Assembly (NCBI GenBank): GCA_002914805.1
Contig: JXTB01000807.1
Location: 7,406-71,405 of the forward strand
Reading direction: 5' to 3'
From: Parasponia andersonii
Lineage: Eukaryota > Streptophyta > Magnoliopsida > Rosales > Cannabaceae
Length of the DNA stretch: 64,000 nucleotides
Positions 59,599-64,000 of this stretch are shown here, in pieces. Within the stretch, counting starts at the first letter, position 1. Each line of letters starts with the position of its first letter. The notes beneath the pieces are model-generated. The model was not told the DNA's origin. It searched no databases and saw only the letters and a list, made by a program, of their open reading frames with translations. The translations under genes and the position numbers were made by a program.

Positions 59599-62500
59599 CT
59601 AATTACCTCTAACAGGGGGAAGGATGCTAAAATCAACACTCAAATCGATTTTAACAGGGGGCAGCACATCAAGCTCGGACTCGTCACTATATAGAATAAC
59701 TGCACTCAGTTTAGCACCAGTTGAAGTTCCAAGATCAGGCTGACCCTCAGAAATATATGTGGCTTGCTCTAGCGGATTAGAGGCAGGTATTATCTCCTTG
59801 TTGACTGGGACAGATGTCAATGGCCTATTATTCTCTTCGTCGAGCATCCTTAGTACATCATCAGGGTACACGATATTAATTTCGTCTCCCAGCTATTGCA
59901 TGGAGTACCCAATAGAGTAGTGGTCTCTCTCGACATCTTTCTGCTCATTAAATTAGTCCAGTGTTACCACCTCTACGTGGCCCTTGAATTCTCTACTTTC
60001 CTGACCAGACTTATAGCTCTCTACAGAAAGGATGTCCACCTATCTTTGATACCTTATCTTCAATTTCTCTTCATCTGCCAACTTGTCCTTCAAGGCCACC
60101 AACCTCAGCTCTTCTTGACGCTGTGATAGATAACCAAAAGACTATTAATGTCAACTAAGTTTTCACTACGTTCATAGGTTAGCTCCACACAAGTTTTCAA
60201 TAATTTATAATACTCTAAGTGGAGTTGACTGCTTACCTCGTTGCATCAATCGAGTCTGCGTTGCAGGGAGTAGACCTCCAACTTGGCTTTTGCCTCAACC
60301 TTCTTTGCCTCTTTATCCTTATTAATGACTTTGTCATGGGCATTAAAGGCGAGCCCTATCTCAACCATAACACTCTGTAACTCCTATTATTTAAGCTTTG
60401 CCTCAGCTTGAGCCAGACTAACGAGCTCAGCTTGAGAACGCAAACTTGGAAGCTCTGCCTCAAGGGATCTAATCTCCCCCTCTGTCTCAGCCAACTTGGC
60501 AGCCAGCTCTTCATGCTTGGTTTTTTAAGTGCTCAGGGCATGAGCCACAACAGTGCTGACCCTGACATCCTTTAGACTTCGATATAAGTCGAAGTCTGCC
60601 TTCAGCATGGTGAAGGAGAGTTCGCTTTGCTTTGCCACCGCAACATTTGCATTCAACAGCCGAGTCAGCACTTTAATATAGGACGAGTAAAAAGACCGAG
60701 CAGTGGCCAGCTACAAAAAAAAAAAAAAAACAAAAAACAAGAGTCAGGTTTGTAACATTTAAGGACATAGAGATATCAGCAGAATGAGCCAAGCTTGTGC
60801 AATACTGCAACTAGTAATGAGATTCACATTCTTTAAAGAGAGTGCCTTCAGCTCGAATTTTGCGGCCGAATCCTCTCCTTAGGCATATTTTACATTTGTG
60901 GAATGCGACTCCTCCTCGCCAACAACGAGGACCCCTTTCCCCTCCGCCAAAGATTCCCCAATAATGCCTAACGATGCTCCTAGAGTAAGAAGGATAGGGG
61001 CAAGAGAAAGTGGTATATCATCGATAATGGAAGAATCCATAGCCACCCCCGGCATGTCACTGGTGATAAAAGCCTTTGCAGCCATTGCCGCCTTAACAAC
61101 CTCAGCAATTACCTCTGAAGAGGGTCCGCCCACTTGTGATTTTTCGGTCTTGCCTTGACCAGTATGCTCAAAAAGACTACCGCATGGAGACCTCATCCTC
61201 TTTATGACGGTTAAGGTAGCACCATTGCCATTGTTTGAAGAAGAGGTAGGTTTACCCTTCTTTGCTGTAAGACCCCCTTTGACTTCTATTGGGTCCTCTT
61301 CGCGACCCCTTTTCAGTGGAACTGATAGAGGAGAAGATAGGTAGGACTTAAATTTGAAGGCTCTGCCACTAAGCTCTCCAATCTCCCTGTAGGAGCAAGT
61401 AGAACCAGACCCGACCTTCTCGCCAGATCCTGTGCCCGCCTTCGGCCTAAAACTGGAGATGGGGTTAGCCAATATAATAGAACTCCTGGGCAAGCTCGAG
61501 GATACCTCTCTGCCGTATTTGATCACTATGTTCGATATCTCCTGAGCCGCGGACCTGCCTGTCTGTGAAGTAGACATAGTGTCCACATTATCCCTAGATA
61601 TAAACAGTCCTTCTAGCTCGTCATCCGAGTCTGTAACATGGTCACCGGTCCCTTTCTCTCCGATCTCATCCTCAAACAACACGACCAAACGTTGACTGCC
61701 CGGAGCTTTAGCCTACCCACGGTGGACGACAATACCTCTTTTAGCTGGAGAAGGGTCTGTTGAAGGGCCAAAATCTAAACTAATAAGGTGCAATATTTAA
61801 AATATATAGAAAAAATATATAATAAATAAAAATAATAACAATGAAGCCCTACATTTTATCCTTTTGTGACTTCAACCTCGTCACTACGGAGCTTGGCGCA
61901 CTCCCTATTTATGAGACCCATAGCCTCTTCAAACTTATGGCTAGTCGGTGCAACCAGGTCTTTAGGCCCTGCCATCTGGGTTGAAGCCATGACTTGACGA
62001 CTAACTATGGGAACACGGTTCTGTTCATCCCAGTAGAACCGATTCAATGCTGAAGCATCGAGTCTGCTCCGGAGGTGTTTGGTAATGACCCATGTGTCCA
62101 ATGGGAGAGGAAAGAGCGAAACCATCCTTGGCATCACGTTCATCACTTAGGGGATCAGAATATTTTGAATATGGCAGCAGTCGCCAGATGACCCAAAAAC
62201 GACGACCCTTTCCCAACTCTTGGAGTCGGCCCACTAATGGCCATGGGTCAAATCTGCTCTCCTATACAGAATCTGCATGGAGTTAGATTCAAAAAATGAG
62301 AAAAGAGGGAATGGGCACATACAGACCCTAAAAGACAGTACACTACTTACTGTGGGTAAAATATGATGGGATTTGGAAATGCTCTCCAGTCACCCATGGA
62401 GAGTACTATACTTCTCTTACGGTATATAATTTGGAGTGGGAATTTTATTGCTTGTCTAACCTAGATAGACAACAGAAAATATGATGCCACAGGAGCGGCT

Positions 62501-62945
62501 AGAGGTCGAAAGTGAGGTAGGAGCTCTTTTTGAAGATGACGGTAAGTTTGTAAGCATAAAAAACTACTTCAAGGTCAATATGCACGTTCAGCAACACCGA
62601 CAGAGCTGAAAGCTTCATGAGAATCATGATTCCATTAGTGTTAAGCTACATAGAATGAATCCTTGTCAAAGAGAAAAATTGATGAATAGGGTGAGGGGGG
62701 AAAGGATGTCGCAACCATTCAAAATGTTTTTTTCCCAGAAAGATGACACCCTCGGGAAAAGATGGACATAAATACCAGTCAGAAGTGGTTTGGGGCCATT
62801 TTAGTGAATGCGATTGAGATGCTAAAGACTTTGAAGGAAAAAGAGATTCTGAAACCCTAAGATTTTGGAACGGGAATGCAGGAGATTTTGGGAGAAAAAA
62901 CAAGTATACTAAAATTTTGGTAAAGTGAAATAAGAGTAAGTACAT
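59599..62945 (-). pseudogene. Antisense gene-like region of the Tat element, apparently spliced
   Basis: On the strand opposite to pol, several coding-like segments follow each other: 62945-62646, 62234-61856 (two frames), 61770-60879, 60710 to about 60000 and 59871-59599. The 269-residue frame at 61688-60879 is Ser/Gly/Lys-rich. The 60710-60130 segment reads as a coiled coil (LATARSFYSSYIKVLTRLLN, ELAAKLAETEGEISSLEAEL) with a few stops. A T-rich tract ending TTTGTAG at 60711-60728 looks like a splice acceptor. Extra antisense frames near the 3' end are a known trait of Tat-lineage elements. The protein's function is not known. Stops show that this copy is decayed. Confidence 0.65.
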
Positions 62946-63151
62946 TTTTTATAGTAGAGGAGTGGAAAGGTCATTTCTATAAAGGAATAGCACGAGAGAT
63001 AAAAGTTCTAAAAATTTGAAAATTCGAGGCACGCGGAAATGTGTAACTATGTTGGTAAGTGGCATATAATGATGGATTTAAACCACAATTTCTCTCTCAC
63101 ATTAATGGGCCAAAGGCGTGATTTCCTCATTTTGATAGCGACTAGTCCATC

Positions 63152-63167
63152 AAAAGGGAAATAGGGT
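63152..63167 (+). other. Polypurine tract upstream of the 3' LTR
   Basis: AAAAGGGAAATAGGG ends 6 bp before the LTR start at 63173. Such tracts prime plus-strand synthesis. Position and composition agree with that role. Confidence 0.55.
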
Positions 63168-63172
63168 AGTCG

Positions 63173-64000
63173 TGTGGCCCATTTTTGTGATACTTGCCAC
63201 GTGGTTCAAGAGTTGGAAAAATAAAAGAATATAATGGATGAATTCAATACGGACTCCCAAGGACACTACTTAAATGACACGTGAGTTCCACATGACGCAG
63301 TGTAGACTTATTAAATCTACGAAGGTTAGTACTGAGCCCTGCCTGAGGTCTGCATCAGATGGACCCTCCGAAGGGTCAGCCAAATCTAAGCCACCCCAAA
63401 CATGAGGTCTGGAGCACTCGAGACTTTATAGTTCTTTGTCCTCACAAGTGACATTCAATCATAGACTCAGATAGAGCATTTAATGCTCCCTCACAGTTAC
63501 TATATGCGTTAGGTAAACCACCTTATAAAGCTACAGACAACCACGATATCTTCCGGTATATGTATATATCAGAAGTGATCGTGGTAAGCAAGTAACGCCA
63601 AATCAAAGAGAGTTGCAACATCTATAATCTATGATTTCCGAAGCACATAACAAAGAAGCGCATATATATATGTAGCATATTTTTTAGAAAAGAGGATTTT
63701 TATTATTTATTATCACTACTATCATTCTGTTAGCCTGTGAGAAAAATATCTAATTTAAGCATCGGAGAGTCTTGCAGTTGGCCACTCTCGATTCCCTTTT
63801 CGAAATCAAGAACAAAGTTAAGCATCAGAGAGTCTTAAGTATAGTTTTTATAAAAGAGGATTTTTATTATTTATTATCACTACCATTATTCTGTTAGACT
63901 GTGAGAAAAAAATCTGACTTAATCATCGGAGAGTCTTATAATTGGCCACCCTCGACTCCTTCGGAATCAAGAATAAAGTTAAATCAAACCAAATAGAACA
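63173..64000 (+). repeat. 3' LTR of the Tat element, with internal duplication
   Basis: It starts TGTGGCCCATTTTTGTGAT and matches the 5' LTR through to the window end, which may cut it short. A 164-bp segment beginning AAAAGAGGATTTTTATTATT occurs at 63688 and again at 63852, so this LTR is longer than the 5' one. Confidence 0.8.

Larger units (their letters stand above)
54306..64000 (+). mobile_element. Degenerate Tat-lineage Ty3/gypsy LTR retrotransposon
   Basis: Two direct LTRs (54306-55097 and 63173 to the window end) bracket, in plus orientation, a primer-binding-site remnant, gag, a zinc-knuckle-like stretch, protease and RT. A long antisense gene-like region lies between pol and the 3' LTR. 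The gag core (PFEGKIDPLDHIYQFQ), protease (VDGGSSTDVLF) and RT (PFGLKN, YIDDMVVKS) are typical of plant Tat/Retand elements. RNase H beyond its first residues and integrase are not found. LTRs differ at many sites and carry indels, and coding frames are full of stops, so this is an old, inactive copy. The right edge may be just beyond 64000. Confidence 0.9.

Noticed and set aside
1..64000. tRNA, rRNA or recognisable microRNA genes
   Set aside because: No cloverleaf, A/B box pair or ribosomal sequence was noticed; long hairpins seen are MITEs.

Overview
The window is nuclear DNA from a flowering plant, most likely a eudicot. It is AT-rich and contains four intron-bearing or long plant genes, two degenerate Ty3/gypsy retrotransposons of plant-specific lineages (Athila and Tat), several small inverted-repeat elements (MITE-like) and many (TA)n microsatellites. 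I see no bacterial, organellar or CRISPR signal. Three isolated N characters (2973, 6947, 42618) mark assembly joins or uncalled bases.

Layout. 1-7796: minus-strand Athila-type element with its 5' LTR at 6478-7796, a tRNA-Asp type primer-binding site, gag, protease, RT/RNase H and integrase; all reading frames are broken, and the 3' LTR lies outside the window. A 739-bp stretch of RT is present twice on either side of a single N, which looks like an assembly error. 7797-16000: AT-rich spacer with one unidentified minus-strand coding remnant (11928-12323) and two MITEs. 16914-18896 (+): intronless transmembrane-nine (TM9SF/nonaspanin) gene. 19886-24054 (-): six-exon MYB-CC (GARP) transcription factor with a GC-AG intron and two MITEs in its introns. 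24055-30176: spacer with LTR-like debris.

30177-38614 (+): a 22-exon gene for a conserved plant protein of about 1213 residues with no function I can assign. 39215-48886 (-): an FPA-like RRM/SPOC protein with a 6.1-kb intron. These two genes converge with 600 bp between their stop codons. 49130-54305: spacer with LTR-like DNA, a 160-bp higher-order tandem repeat and two adjacent MITEs inserted in TA repeats. 54306-64000: a plus-strand Tat-lineage element with both LTRs visible, decayed gag, protease and RT, no recognisable RNase H/integrase, and a large antisense gene-like region characteristic of this lineage.

The four host genes are unrelated (endomembrane trafficking, transcription, unknown, RNA processing) and do not form a functional cluster. 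I did not find a convincing undescribed biological system. The most useful observations are the RT duplication at an N, a tandem duplication that copies a splice acceptor and exon start in the 22-exon gene, the GC-AG intron, a start codon placed exactly at a splice junction in the FPA-like gene, an overlapping upstream ORF, and the spliced-looking antisense gene in the Tat element. All exon boundaries were worked out by eye from splice consensus, reading phase and remembered family sequence, and none has transcript support here.
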